A stretch of DNA of 64,000 nt from Cupriavidus sp. (GCA_031181345.1 JAPSLC010000002.1:124001-188000); one strand, 5' to 3'. Counted from the stretch's first letter, positions 1 through 8,748 are shown. Notes: a model not told the origin generated them from the letters alone. Numbers and translations are program-made.

Positions 1-63
1 AGGCGATATGTCATGCCGCGAGGTTCCGCGGCGTTTGCGTCGTCTGCGGCGGGCAATCTGGGT

Positions 64-1038
64 TCAATCCGCCGAAATGCCGCGCTCCTTGATCAGCTTG
101 GCCCACAGCGGCATTTCCTTGGCGAGGCGTGCGCGCGCCTGCTCCGGCGTGGTCGGCATCGGATCGAAGCCCTCGCGCACCATGCGCGCCTTCAGCGCCG
201 GCGCGTTCAGCGCGGTATTGAGCGCGGCGTTGAGCTTGGCGATCGCCGGTTGCGGCGTGCCGGCCGGGGCGAACACCATGAACCACGTTTCGAAGGCATA
301 GTCCGGCAGCCCTGCCTCGGCGATGGTCGGCACATCCGGCATCAGCGGCGAGCGCTTCGGCCCCGTCACGCCGATCGCGCGCAGCTTGCCGGCCTGCACC
401 TGCTGCTGCGCGGCCGACAGCACCGGGAAGCTCATGTTGACCTGCCCGGCGATGGTGTCCATCAGCGCCGGACCGCCGCCGCGATACGGGATATGTTCGA
501 TCGGCACATTGGCCACGCTCTTGAACAGCTCGGCCGCCATATGGAAGGTGCTGCCCGGCCCCGCCGATCCATAGGTGTACTTGCCCGGCTGGGCCTTGAG
601 CATCGACAGCAGCGCCTTCAGATCCTTGGCCGGAAGCTGGTTGTTGACCACCAGCACGTGCTGGGAGCTCGCCACCATGCCGATCGGCGCCAGGTCCTTC
701 TGCGTGTCGTACGGCATCTTGGCGAACAGCGAGGGATTGATCGCCAGCGACACCGTCTGCAGGCCGATCGTGTAGCCGTCGCCGGCCGCCTTGGCCACCG
801 CATCGACGCCGATATTGCCGCCGGCGCCTCCCTTGTTCTCGATCACGATGGTGCCGCCAAGCGCCTTGGCCCATTCGTCGGCGACCAGCCGCGCCGCGAT
901 ATCGGCGCTGCCGCCCGGGGCGTACGGCACCACCAGCTTGATCGGCCGCTCGGGATAGCCCTGCGCATACGCGCCCGCGGCGCCAAACGTGCTGCCGAAA
1001 GCCAACGCGAGGCTGGCGCAAAGGAATTGCGGTTTCAT
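64..1038 (-). CDS. Bug/TctC-family periplasmic substrate-binding protein
   Basis: Predicted 324-residue periplasmic receptor of the tripartite tricarboxylate transporter family, which binds small carboxylates or related organic acids. The N-terminus is a signal peptide (hydrophobic stretch ending AYAQG). It is followed by the family hallmark YPERPIKLVVPYAPGG, then ENKGGAGGNIG and DGYTIGLQ. The start at 1038 (MKPQ) is chosen because GGAGA lies a few bases upstream; an in-frame ATG four codons earlier has no such support. No TctA or TctB membrane subunit lies nearby, so this is an orphan receptor. It is divergent from the LysR gene at 1207, which probably controls it. The ligand cannot be read from sequence. 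Confidence 0.93.
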   Translation of the reverse strand: MKPQFLCASLALAFGSTFGAAGAYAQGYPERPIKLVVPYAPGGSADIAARLVADEWAKALGGTIVIENKGGAGGNIGVDAVAKAAGDGYTIGLQTVSLAINPSLFAKMPYDTQKDLAPIGMVASSQHVLVVNNQLPAKDLKALLSMLKAQPGKYTYGSAGPGSTFHMAAELFKSVANVPIEHIPYRGGGPALMDTIAGQVNMSFPVLSAAQQQVQAGKLRAIGVTGPKRSPLMPDVPTIAEAGLPDYAFETWFMVFAPAGTPQPAIAKLNAALNTALNAPALKARMVREGFDPMPTTPEQARARLAKEMPLWAKLIKERGISAD

Positions 1039-1102
1039 CGTTGTCTCCATCCACCCGGGGGTTGAGTAGTTGTTCGTTTCGTTATTGGTCTCGTGGTGGA
1101 AG

Positions 1103-1120
1103 GCATCGTATCATTGATGC
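1103..1120. promoter_or_regulatory. Candidate operator between Bug receptor and LysR gene
   Basis: The inverted repeat GCATC-N8-GATGC sits in the 168-bp divergent gap between the Bug gene (start 1038) and the LysR gene (start 1207). LysR proteins normally bind interrupted dyads in such gaps. The spacing is not the textbook T-N11-A, so the assignment to this regulator is tentative. Confidence 0.35.
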
Positions 1121-1206
1121 AAACCAGCATAATTTCCGGGCGGATCATGCTTGATTAACTGATATTCACGAATAGGCACGCCCCGCCCCCCTCATCAGAC
1201 AGCCCC

Positions 1207-2133
1207 ATGGACGGCTTTTCCGATCTCGCCTTCTTCGCCACCGTCAACAAGCACGGCAGCCTGGCCGCCGCCGCACAGCAACTCGGGGTCACGCCCCCAG
1301 CGGTCAGCAAGCGGCTGGCCGCGCTGGAACGCCGTCTTGGCGTGCGCCTGCTGCAACGGACCACGCGGCGGCTCAGCCTGACGCCGGAGGGCGAAACCTA
1401 TCTGGTCGAAGGCGCGCGCGTGCTGGCTGAACTCGAGGCGCTGGAGCGCACCGTTGCCGGCAGCGGTGCGACGCCTCACGGCCTGCTGCGCATTAGCGCG
1501 ACGCTCGGCTTCGGGCGGCGGTATATCGCACCCGCGCTGTCGGCCTTCGCGCGGCTGCATCCACGTGTCGAGGTGCAGCTGCATCTGAGCGATCGTCCCG
1601 TCAATCTGGTCGAACAGGGCTTCGATGCGTCGATTCGCTTCGGCGAGTTGCCGGACGCGCGGCTGACCGCCCGGCTGCTGGCCAACAATCGCCGCCTGCT
1701 GTGCGCCGCCCCGTCGTATCTGAAGGCCGCCGGCATACCAGCCACGCCGCAGGATCTGACGCGGCATCAATGCATCTTCATTCGCGAGAGCGACGAGACC
1801 TTCGGCACCTGGCATCTGCGCAGCGGCACGCGGCAGGAGACCGTCAAGGTGCGCGGTCCGCTTAGCACCAACGACGGCGAATCGGCGCTGGGCTGGGCGC
1901 GCGAAGGACATGGCATCCTGGTGCGATCGGAATGGGATGTGGCACCGCTGTTGCGCAGCGCGGAGCTGCAGCCGGTGCTGAAGGAATGGAGTCTGCCGAA
2001 CGCCGATATCTATATCGTGTTCCCGACGCGCAGCCATCTGTCGGCGAAGACGCGCGCGCTGGTCGACTTCCTGCTGCAACGCTTTGCCGCCCACCGGCGT
2101 GTCGACAGCGGCGCGCCGCACAACGGCTGGTGA
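1207..2133 (+). CDS. LysR-family transcriptional regulator (CrgA/DmlR-like)
   Basis: 308-residue LysR-type regulator. The N-terminal winged helix-turn-helix is clear (GSLAAAAQQLGVTPPAVSKRLAALERRLGVRLLQRTTR, residues about 17-50 read in pieces). It is followed by a substrate-binding domain of the CrgA/DmlR type, with signatures such as LRISATLGFGRRYIAPAL and GFDASIRFGEL. It is transcribed away from the Bug receptor at 64-1038, the usual arrangement for a regulator of its neighbour. It runs convergently into the MFS gene with a 19-bp gap. The effector is unknown. Confidence 0.92.
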   Translation: MDGFSDLAFFATVNKHGSLAAAAQQLGVTPPAVSKRLAALERRLGVRLLQRTTRRLSLTPEGETYLVEGARVLAELEALERTVAGSGATPHGLLRISATLGFGRRYIAPALSAFARLHPRVEVQLHLSDRPVNLVEQGFDASIRFGELPDARLTARLLANNRRLLCAAPSYLKAAGIPATPQDLTRHQCIFIRESDETFGTWHLRSGTRQETVKVRGPLSTNDGESALGWAREGHGILVRSEWDVAPLLRSAELQPVLKEWSLPNADIYIVFPTRSHLSAKTRALVDFLLQRFAAHRRVDSGAPHNGW

Positions 2134-2152
2134 TGTCCGCGCGCCGGCGCGC

Positions 2153-3610
2153 TCAGTCCCGATACGGGCGCAGCGGCGCGGCCACGGCCTCCAGCGGCTT
2201 GCGTTCGGCATCGACCGCATATCGCCACGCCAGCAGCCCGGCGACGATCACCAGCGCTGCGCCGATCGCATAGCCGATCGCCACGGCCCCACGGCTGCCG
2301 GTCTCGACCAGCATGCCGAACAGCGCCGGCGCGGCAAAGCCGCCGGCGCCGGTGCCGATCGCGAAAAAGATCGAGATCGCGAGCGCGCGGATTTCCAGCG
2401 GGAAGACCTCGCTGACGGTCAGATACGCGGAGCTTGCCGCGGCCGAGGCGAGAAAGAACACCGCCGACCAGCACAGCGCTAACCCTCTCGCATCGACCCA
2501 GCCCTGCACGAAGGCCCAGCCGGTCAGCGCGAGCCCCACGCCAGACAGGCAATAGGTCAGGCCGATCATCCTGCGCCGGCCGACCTGGTCGAACAGCGGA
2601 CCCAGTACCAAGGGACCCAGCACGTTGCCAAGCGCGAAGGGAAACAGATAGAGCGCAACGCGGGCATCGGGCACGGCGTAGAAGCGCGTCAGCACCAGCG
2701 CGTAGGTGAAGAAGATCGCGTTGTAGAAGAAGGCCTGCGAGATCATTAGCGCCAGCGCGACCACGGTGCGCCTGCGATAGCGATGCAGCATCACGTGAGC
2801 GACCTCGCGCCACGGCGTCGCCTCTGCGGCGGCGCGCGGCATGTTCCTGAGCACCGCATCGTCCCGAACGGTATGCGGCGAATGGCCGTAGACCTCGGCT
2901 TCGATCCGCTCGACGATGCGCAGCGCCTCTTCCGGCCGGCCGTGCGTCAGCAGCCAGCGCGGGCTCTCCGGTACATCCCGCCGCACCAGCAGGATCGCCA
3001 CGGCCAGGATCGCACCGAGCGCGAAGCCCGCGCGCCAGCCGAGCTCGGGACCCAGCACGCGCGGGTCCAGCAGCACGAGACTGAGGCCCGCGCCGAGCGC
3101 CGCGCCCAGCCAGAAGCTGCCATTGATCGCCAGGCTGACGCGGCCGCGCACGCGCGCCGGCACCAGTTCGTCGATCGCCGAATTGATCGCCGCGTATTCG
3201 CCGCCGATCCCCAGACCCGTGACGAAGCGGCATAGCGCAAAGACCGCGAAGTTGGGCGAGAAGGCGGTTGCCAGCGTCGCGCCCATATAGACCGCCAGCG
3301 TCAGCAGAAACAGCCGCTTGCGGCCAAGGCGATCGGTCAGGCGGCCGAAGATCAGCGCACCGAGCACCGCGCCGGCAATGTAGACCGAGCCCGACCAGCC
3401 GAATTGGGAGGCCGACAGCCCAAGCGTATCGGGCCGTTGCAACACGCCGCCCAGCGAGCCGACCAGCGTCACCTCGAGGCCATCGAGCACCCAGGCCACG
3501 CCGAGCGCAATCACCACGCGCCAGTGCCAGCGCGACCAGGGCAGCCCATCGAGCCGCTCGGGCAAGGCGGCCGCCGGCGCAATCGTGCTCGCCTGCGCGG
3601 GCGCCGTCAT
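2153..3610 (-). CDS. MFS transporter, sugar/aromatic-acid porter type
   Basis: 485-residue inner-membrane secondary transporter with about 12 hydrophobic helices. Loop 2-3 carries the MFS motif A (GRLTDRLGRKRLF). A PESPRWLL motif before the central cytoplasmic loop is typical of sugar-porter and metabolite:H+ symporter types. The start at 3610 is an ATG whose first base overlaps the TGA stop of the upstream ParB-like gene (TGATG). GGAAAGG lies a few bases upstream, while a GTG one codon earlier is too close to that site. The two genes are probably translationally coupled. The substrate is not readable from sequence. Confidence 0.9.
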   Translation of the reverse strand: MTAPAQASTIAPAAALPERLDGLPWSRWHWRVVIALGVAWVLDGLEVTLVGSLGGVLQRPDTLGLSASQFGWSGSVYIAGAVLGALIFGRLTDRLGRKRLFLLTLAVYMGATLATAFSPNFAVFALCRFVTGLGIGGEYAAINSAIDELVPARVRGRVSLAINGSFWLGAALGAGLSLVLLDPRVLGPELGWRAGFALGAILAVAILLVRRDVPESPRWLLTHGRPEEALRIVERIEAEVYGHSPHTVRDDAVLRNMPRAAAEATPWREVAHVMLHRYRRRTVVALALMISQAFFYNAIFFTYALVLTRFYAVPDARVALYLFPFALGNVLGPLVLGPLFDQVGRRRMIGLTYCLSGVGLALTGWAFVQGWVDARGLALCWSAVFFLASAAASSAYLTVSEVFPLEIRALAISIFFAIGTGAGGFAAPALFGMLVETGSRGAVAIGYAIGAALVIVAGLLAWRYAVDAERKPLEAVAAPLRPYRD

Positions 3611-4440
3611 CACGCCTTTCCGTCGGACTGGCCGGATTTGCCCGACTTGCCGGACTTCGCGCCCTTGCCCTTGCCAGCCGGCTTGGCATTCGCCTTGGCG
3701 CGCGGCTTGTCGCTCTCCCTGTCATCGAGATGGCCGGGTAGCCCGCGCGCCTTGCTGCTGCGCGCCAGCTTGACCGCATGCGCGAGCGCCAGCGCGAAGC
3801 CGGACACCGTGTCGAGCCGCCCATCGATATGACGGCGAAAGAAGTCGGCCCAGCGGAAATCCGGATACGCCTGCTTGACCTTGTCGTAGCCGCCGGCCAA
3901 TTGCGCGAAGGCTTCCAGACTGCGGTACGGATCGTCGCGCATCTCGGCCAGCGAATGCGGCAAGGCCGCAAGCCCTTGCCGCTCGCCGTATTGATCGTAG
4001 GGATGGACCAGATGGCGCGCTTCCATCTCGAGCCAGAAGCGATCGGGCGGCAGGCCGCTCCAGTTGTGCTTGATTACCGCCGGCACGGACTCGATGCCCA
4101 GCTCGTACCAGGCGCGCGCCCAGTGATGATGGTCGATGACGTAGAAGGCCGGGCCGGGGCCGATCACGACATGGATGCGATGCCGCTCCATCAGCTCGAT
4201 CTGCTTGCGGCCCTGATGGCGCAGGGTCACGTCCATCTTGCTTTGAACGTGATACAGGCCAACCGTCATCTGCGTGGGCCGCAATTGCCGGACGGGCAGC
4301 GTGACACGGGCGCCCTTGCGCCACGTTTCGCCGGTGAGCGCTTCAGCCGGCGGCGCCGAGATGACACCGCCCGCCGCCGTCTTGTCGTCGGCCGGATCCA
4401 ACGATTCGCGCAACCGGGCGGGCTCACCGATGCGTTTCAT
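3610..4440 (-). CDS. ParB-like nuclease-fold protein (ParBc_2 type)
   Basis: 276-residue cytoplasmic protein. The central part (VRQLRPTQMTVGLYHV, then GPGPAFYVIDHHHWARAWYELG) resembles the stand-alone ParB-like putative nuclease family rather than chromosomal ParB: there is no ParB helix-turn-helix. The C-terminal 50 residues are a Lys/Gly/Ser-rich tail (repeated GKSGKSG), probably disordered. The start at 4440 (MKRI) is chosen because GGGAGG lies seven bases upstream; the longer in-frame extension has no comparable site. It overlaps the MFS gene downstream. Function is unknown; the family label does not prove nuclease activity. Confidence 0.75.
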   Translation of the reverse strand: MKRIGEPARLRESLDPADDKTAAGGVISAPPAEALTGETWRKGARVTLPVRQLRPTQMTVGLYHVQSKMDVTLRHQGRKQIELMERHRIHVVIGPGPAFYVIDHHHWARAWYELGIESVPAVIKHNWSGLPPDRFWLEMEARHLVHPYDQYGERQGLAALPHSLAEMRDDPYRSLEAFAQLAGGYDKVKQAYPDFRWADFFRRHIDGRLDTVSGFALALAHAVKLARSSKARGLPGHLDDRESDKPRAKANAKPAGKGKGAKSGKSGKSGQSDGKA

Positions 4441-4656
4441 TGCCTTGCCTCCCTTGCTACCGTCTTGCCGTGGCTTCATGCGAGCCTTTGGTGGTTCGCT
4501 AATGACGGGGGCGGGGCAAGAAGCATGCCGTAGCGGGAAACCTTTCCGCCATGCATCTTCGCGACTCCTCGATATCGCGGATTGTAAAAGCTGCAATATC
4601 GGGTTGCCGGAAACTGCCCGGAAAACTGCTCCGGAATTACCCGACTGCGCGTTATT
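4441..4656. other. 216-bp gap between Fic gene and ParB-like gene
   Basis: No gene is supported here. The segment is less GC-rich than its neighbours. Read on the minus strand it holds imperfect tandem copies of a GCAGTTTTCCGG-like unit around 4600-4640. It probably carries the ParB-like/MFS promoter. Confidence 0.4.
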
Positions 4657-6048
4657 TCACTGCCAGACTTCGGTCCATTTCTCGAATTCGCTCGGGCGCA
4701 AGCGGAACCGCGCAATGCTGCCCAGATGCAAGGTCATCAATTGCGTTTCGACAACCTCGACAAAGCGGGAGCGCTCCCGTTCGTCCAACTGCTCGGCACG
4801 GCTTCGGATGAAGGCCACGGCCTGGACCTTGTTCATCCGCATGCGCACCACCTCGGCGACGGTCTCGCCGATCTGGATTCGATATCGCATGCGGAACGGG
4901 TCGGGCTCCCCGACCGACTGCCGGACAGCGGAGTAGCGCGCGCACGAGCGCTGGTAAGCCCATACGAACACGTCGCGCAGCAACTCGATCCGATTCAATT
5001 CATAGACGGCCAGCATGGCGCTGATATAGGCCTGCTGCGGGACGTCGACGAAGGAGAGCGGGCACAGGTTCTGCCGGATCAGCGGAATATTGGCGGCCAG
5101 CCGCGAGACCCGTTTATTGACGTCCTCGAACGGCTGCAGATAAGGCAAATGAACCATGGCAAAGAAAGCCTGCTCGAACGGGTCCTCAATGGCAGCCGCC
5201 GTCTCGAGCACGCGGTCGAAGCACTCTGCTATCCGCTGCGGACCGTCCAACGGCGTGAACGACGTTTGCCCGATGCCGACGGCAATGGTGCGCAGCCGCC
5301 CGCTCGCCGCCGGATCGGGCAGCAGGTTCTCGGAAAGCAGCGCGTGCAGATTCTGGATCGTATAGCGGTTGAACTGGATGTCTTCGGCGCCGGCCAACAG
5401 GAACTCGATGGCCTCCTTGTGGTTCAGGATCATCTGCGCTTCGAGCGCATCCTTGCCTTCCGCGGCTTCGCCGACGGACAGCAGATGCTCTGTCTCGAGC
5501 AACGAATACGTGTTGCCTTCCAGGCGGCTGGAGTTCCACGACAGGTCGATCAGCAACCGGCTCGCGATCTGGCGCGCGTAAGTCCCGGCGGGCTCATGGG
5601 CATCGATCACGCTTCCCTGCGCCTTCAGCTCCGCGCGTACCGACTCCGGAAGGTAGAACATTCGATTGGGACGGTAGGCGTCGAGAAACGCCGGGTCGTA
5701 GCCGACGGGATTGCGTTGCGACAGCGGTCGCAGTAGGTGAGCCTGGACCGATTCCGCCTCGGCCGTCAGGGGCACCCGAAGACCGCTCCGCCCGGTGGTC
5801 CTCACCTCCAGCTTGACGCTGCCCGCCGCGGTGACCAGCGTCGCGAGCCGATACCGCGTCGCGCGGCCGGCCCGCTCGCGGCGCAGGTATCCTTGCGAGA
5901 TCAGGTCGTTCAACCACCGCTGCAGGGTCCGCCTGGTCGCAACCTCGTGCAGGCTCGCATCGATCTGCTCAATGCCGACGCCTTCCGGGTAACGCGCCAC
6001 CAGGTCGAGGACGACTTCGTATTGCTGGGTCGGGATTGGCCTTGGCAT
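4657..6048 (-). CDS. Fic-fold protein with N-terminal winged helix and degenerate Fic motif
   Basis: 463-residue Fic/DOC-family protein. Residues 1-75 look like a winged-helix DNA-binding domain (RRTLQRWLNDLISQGYLRRE). An inhibitory-helix motif S-x3-E-G-N is present at 173-179 (SSRLEGN), as in Fic proteins that carry their own N-terminal inhibitor. The core motif, normally HPFx(D/E)GNGRxxR, reads QPFEDVNKRVSR at 305-316: the catalytic His is Gln and both loop glycines are replaced. AMPylation by the standard mechanism is therefore doubtful. Known Fic proteins modify target hydroxyls with AMP or other nucleotides. The winged helix and the perfect inverted repeat four bases before the start suggest a DNA-binding, self-regulating role (inference). 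Confidence 0.85.
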   Translation of the reverse strand: MPRPIPTQQYEVVLDLVARYPEGVGIEQIDASLHEVATRRTLQRWLNDLISQGYLRRERAGRATRYRLATLVTAAGSVKLEVRTTGRSGLRVPLTAEAESVQAHLLRPLSQRNPVGYDPAFLDAYRPNRMFYLPESVRAELKAQGSVIDAHEPAGTYARQIASRLLIDLSWNSSRLEGNTYSLLETEHLLSVGEAAEGKDALEAQMILNHKEAIEFLLAGAEDIQFNRYTIQNLHALLSENLLPDPAASGRLRTIAVGIGQTSFTPLDGPQRIAECFDRVLETAAAIEDPFEQAFFAMVHLPYLQPFEDVNKRVSRLAANIPLIRQNLCPLSFVDVPQQAYISAMLAVYELNRIELLRDVFVWAYQRSCARYSAVRQSVGEPDPFRMRYRIQIGETVAEVVRMRMNKVQAVAFIRSRAEQLDERERSRFVEVVETQLMTLHLGSIARFRLRPSEFEKWTEVWQ

Positions 6049-6051
6049 CGC

Positions 6052-6084
6052 TTAATGTCGTGATTCGAAATATCACGACATTAA
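6052..6084. promoter_or_regulatory. Perfect 13-bp inverted repeat, probable operator of fic gene
   Basis: TTAATGTCGTGAT at 6052-6064 is repeated exactly in inverse at 6072-6084, with a 7-bp spacer. It begins four bases upstream of the fic start codon, so bound protein would cover the promoter or the 5' end of the transcript. The Fic protein's own winged helix is the obvious candidate ligand (inference). Confidence 0.7.
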
Positions 6085-6096
6085 AAGGCGGCGTGG

Positions 6097-6123
6097 TGTC
6101 GCGAAAAATCGATTATCGCGACA
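6097..6123. promoter_or_regulatory. Second, related inverted repeat in fic/UDG gap
   Basis: TGTCGCGA (6097-6104) and TCGCGACA (6116-6123) form an 8-bp inverted repeat with an 11-bp spacer. The half-site resembles TGTCGTGA of the repeat at 6052. A further single TGTCGCG lies at 6131-6137. The cluster looks like a multi-site operator in the gap shared with the uracil-DNA glycosylase gene. Confidence 0.55.
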
Positions 6124-6203
6124 TTGGTAGTGTCGCGCAACCCGCCAAGCGGCCGGCGCCGACGCATCTACGCTGGCAACGACCGCTCGGCAACTCCCCT
6201 GAT

Positions 6204-6863
6204 ATGAAGGCACAACGCATCATCCGTCTCGACACGCTGCTCTCCGAAGTCCGGGCCTGCAGGGCCTGCGAACCGGCGCTGCCGCTCGGCGCCCGCCCCG
6301 TCCTGCAGGCGTCGCCGCAATCGCGCATCCTGATCGTCGGTCAGGCGCCGGGGACCAAGGTCCATCAGACCGGCATCCCGTGGAACGACGCCAGCGGCAA
6401 GCGGCTGCGCGAATGGCTGGGTGTCGACGCCGAGACGTTCTACGATCCGGCCCGATTCGCCATCGTGCCGATGGGCTTGTGCTATCCCGGCCGCGCCGCC
6501 AGTGGTGACAAGCCGCCGCGGCCGGAGTGCGCGCCGATGTGGATGGACCGGATTCTGGCCGGGCTGAAGCACATCGAACTGACCCTGCTCGTCGGCCTCT
6601 ATGCGCAGCGGTATTTTCTCGGCGGCGCAAGCAAGCCGTCGCTGACCGATACCGTCAAGGCGTGGGCCGAGTATGGGCCGCGATACGTCCCGCTGCCGCA
6701 TCCCTCGCCGCGAAATGTGGCGTGGTTCCAGCGGAACGCGTGGTTCGGTGAAGCGGTGCTGCCGATGTTGAAGGCACGAGTGGCCGGGGTATTGGCGAAG
6801 GACGCAGGCAAAGGGGCGGAGAACGCAGCACCAGAACGAAACCCGGCGAAGCCACGTCCCTGA
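6204..6863 (+). CDS. Uracil-DNA glycosylase family protein
   Basis: 219-residue protein of the uracil-DNA glycosylase superfamily, enzymes that cut damaged bases such as uracil from DNA at the start of base-excision repair. Visible motifs are CRACEP near the N-terminus, motif 1 as VGQAPG followed by GIPWNDASGKRLREWLG, and motif 2 as PLPHPSPRN. The start at 6204 (MKAQ) is preferred because the upstream in-frame region overlaps the repeat cluster and has no family similarity. The C-terminal 30 residues are low-complexity. It is divergent from the fic gene. The exact UDG family is uncertain, since only two of the usual Fe-S cysteines are visible near the N-terminus. Confidence 0.82.
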   Translation: MKAQRIIRLDTLLSEVRACRACEPALPLGARPVLQASPQSRILIVGQAPGTKVHQTGIPWNDASGKRLREWLGVDAETFYDPARFAIVPMGLCYPGRAASGDKPPRPECAPMWMDRILAGLKHIELTLLVGLYAQRYFLGGASKPSLTDTVKAWAEYGPRYVPLPHPSPRNVAWFQRNAWFGEAVLPMLKARVAGVLAKDAGKGAENAAPERNPAKPRP

Positions 6864-7038
6864 GACCCTCCTGCAAGCCCTTCTGCAACACAGATTTCCG
6901 CATCGGTAAATTTCACCTCTGCGATGGGCCGCCAGATCGCTTTATCTCGGGCCTCGCACACCGCATTCGTCCCGCCACGCCGGCTCTCCTTGCGCACGGT
7001 CGAACTGGCACACCTGATGCTCCGCGTCTTGAGCATGT

Positions 7039-7056
7039 CCCCGCCGCCGGGCGGGG
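7039..7056 (+). terminator. GC-rich hairpin between UDG and BON genes
   Basis: CCCCGCC-gccg-GGCGGGG forms a 7-bp stem with a 4-base loop in the 223-bp gap after the UDG gene. Only a weak T-run follows, so it may be a poor terminator or a leader hairpin of the BON gene. Confidence 0.35.
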
Positions 7057-7086
7057 CGTGAATCCATTGTTTCCAAGGAGGCGCAA

Positions 7087-7611
7087 ATGAACGACGGAAT
7101 GCACGAGGATCGGCGGGACGGCATGCAGCGCGAAACGCACGGCAACAAGCCGGGCCTGTTGCCATTTGCGATCGCGGCGGCGGTTGGCGCGGCAATCATG
7201 TACCTGTTCGATCCGCAGTCGGGTCGCCGGCGCCGCGCGGAGCTGCGCGACAAGGCCGAGGCAAGCCGCCACGACATGCAGGATCTCGCGGAGAAGCAGG
7301 CGAAACGGATCACCGACCGGATGCAGGGCATCGCGGCGAAGGTGCGTAGCGCGACCGGCCTGGGCAAGCACTCGGCCGATGACGACACCATTGCCGAGCG
7401 CGTTCGCGCGGAAATGGGCCGTCTCGTAGGCCATCCCGGCGCGATCGACGTGGCCGTGGTCGGCGGGCGAGTCTGGTTGGGCGGACACATCCTGGCGGCC
7501 GAGCACGAAGCACTGATCGCCGCGGTGCGGGGGATCGCCGGGGTACAGGATGTCGACGATCGCCTGACCGTGCATGAGGAAGCCGCCAACGTGCCGGAGT
7601 TGCAGAGCTAG
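7087..7611 (+). CDS. BON-domain envelope protein
   Basis: 174-residue protein. After a charged N-terminus it has one hydrophobic helix (LLPFAIAAAVGAAIMYLFDP), the conserved YLFDPQSGRRRRAELRDK segment of this family, and a long charged helix. A C-terminal BON domain spans about residues 100-165 (DDTIAERVRAEMGR to GVQDVDDRLTVHE). BON domains occur in osmotic-shock proteins and are thought to contact membranes. AAGGAGG lies just upstream of the start and fits well. It is monocistronic, ending at a strong terminator. The precise role is unknown. Confidence 0.85.
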   Translation: MNDGMHEDRRDGMQRETHGNKPGLLPFAIAAAVGAAIMYLFDPQSGRRRRAELRDKAEASRHDMQDLAEKQAKRITDRMQGIAAKVRSATGLGKHSADDDTIAERVRAEMGRLVGHPGAIDVAVVGGRVWLGGHILAAEHEALIAAVRGIAGVQDVDDRLTVHEEAANVPELQS

Positions 7612-7682
7612 CGGTATCGCGATGCCGCCGGACGGGCTGACATTTCCGGCCATGTGCAATCTCGGCGGCGTGCAACGGCACT

Positions 7683-7706
7683 GCGCCCCCGCGTTCGCGG
7701 GGGCGC
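7683..7706. terminator. Intrinsic terminator between BON and Bug genes
   Basis: GCGCCCCCGCG (7683-7693) pairs exactly with CGCGGGGGCGC (7696-7706), closing on a very tight loop. It lies between the convergent BON gene and the second Bug receptor gene, so it can serve both directions. Confidence 0.7.
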
Positions 7707-7776
7707 CGTCGTTATTCGACGCCGTGGGACCGCGGGCGTGAATGGCCCCTTGCATGGCCCTTGAGGCGTCCTGGCG

Positions 7777-8748
7777 TCACGAGTTCTGAATGCCGCGCCG
7801 CTTGATGAATTCGCCCCAGACCTTGGCGTCGGTCACGGCGCGCTGCTTGATCGCCTCGGCCGAGCCCGCCAGCGGCTCGAGATAAAGCGAAGCGAGCTTG
7901 CTCCTGACCTGCGGATCGGACAGGAAGGCCTGCACCGAGGCATTCAGGCGTGCCACGACCTTGGCGTCCATATTGGCCGGCCCGAGCAACGCGTACCAGC
8001 CAGGCATCACCGGCACTTCCAGACCCGCTTCCTTGACGGTCGGCACATTGGGCAATTCCTTGGCCCGCTTCTGCCCGACGATCGCCACCGGCACCACATT
8101 GCCGCCGGTGATCTGCGGCAGCGCCGAACCGACCACGCTGACCATGGCGTCGACTTCGCCGGCGATCACGCCCGTCAGCGCGGGACCCGAGCCCTTGTAC
8201 GCGGCATGCGTCAGCTTGATGCCGGCCTTGTCGGCCAGCATCTCCATCGCCAGGTGCGTGGAATTGCCAACCCCCGCGCTGCCGAAGGTCAGCGCGCCCG
8301 GCTTGGCCTTCGCCTTCTCGATGAACTGCGCCATCGACGTGATGCCGCTGGCCTTGCTGGTCACCAGCACGAACGGCGTATCGACCACGGGCGCAATAAA
8401 GGTGAAGTCCTTCTGCGGATCGTACGGCAGCGACTTGTACAGATGCTGGTTGAAGCTGACCTGCGACACACCGGTCAGCAGCAGCGTGTAGCCGTCGGCG
8501 GGCTGCTTGGCCACGAAGGACGTGCCGATGATGCCGTTGGCGCCGGCGCGATTGTCGACCACCACCGACTGACCCAACTCCTGGCTCAGCTTCTCGCTCA
8601 GCATCCGCGCGACCACGTCGCCGCCCGAGCCCGCGGACTGCGGCACGATCAAGCGGACAGGACGGCTGGGATAGGCGTCCTGGGCCATCGCGGCGCCGGA
8701 CAGCGTCATCAGGGCCGCGATCGCGGCGCCCATCAAGGAACGGTACAT
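7777..8748 (-). CDS. Bug/TctC-family periplasmic substrate-binding protein
   Basis: 323-residue secreted receptor. The signal peptide ends in GAAMAQD, followed by YPSRPVRLIVPQSAGSGGD, DNRAGANGIIG and DGYTLLLTG, all hallmarks of the Bug family. The start at 8748 (MYRS) gives a normal signal peptide; upstream in-frame residues are charged and unlike the family. The gene is divergent from the CocE-type hydrolase at 9160, with two matching LysR-type dyads between. It therefore probably imports or senses the substrate or product of that hydrolase (inference). No membrane subunits are nearby. Confidence 0.92.
   Translation of the reverse strand: MYRSLMGAAIAALMTLSGAAMAQDAYPSRPVRLIVPQSAGSGGDVVARMLSEKLSQELGQSVVVDNRAGANGIIGTSFVAKQPADGYTLLLTGVSQVSFNQHLYKSLPYDPQKDFTFIAPVVDTPFVLVTSKASGITSMAQFIEKAKAKPGALTFGSAGVGNSTHLAMEMLADKAGIKLTHAAYKGSGPALTGVIAGEVDAMVSVVGSALPQITGGNVVPVAIVGQKRAKELPNVPTVKEAGLEVPVMPGWYALLGPANMDAKVVARLNASVQAFLSDPQVRSKLASLYLEPLAGSAEAIKQRAVTDAKVWGEFIKRRGIQNS

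Noticed and set aside
11..1065. Long open frames opposite and beside the first Bug gene on both strands
   Set aside because: High GC leaves few stops in shadow frames. Their translations are Arg/Gly/Ala-rich without domains, while the Bug frame has a signal peptide and family motifs. The same holds for many long antisense frames over the MFS, CocE and amidase genes.
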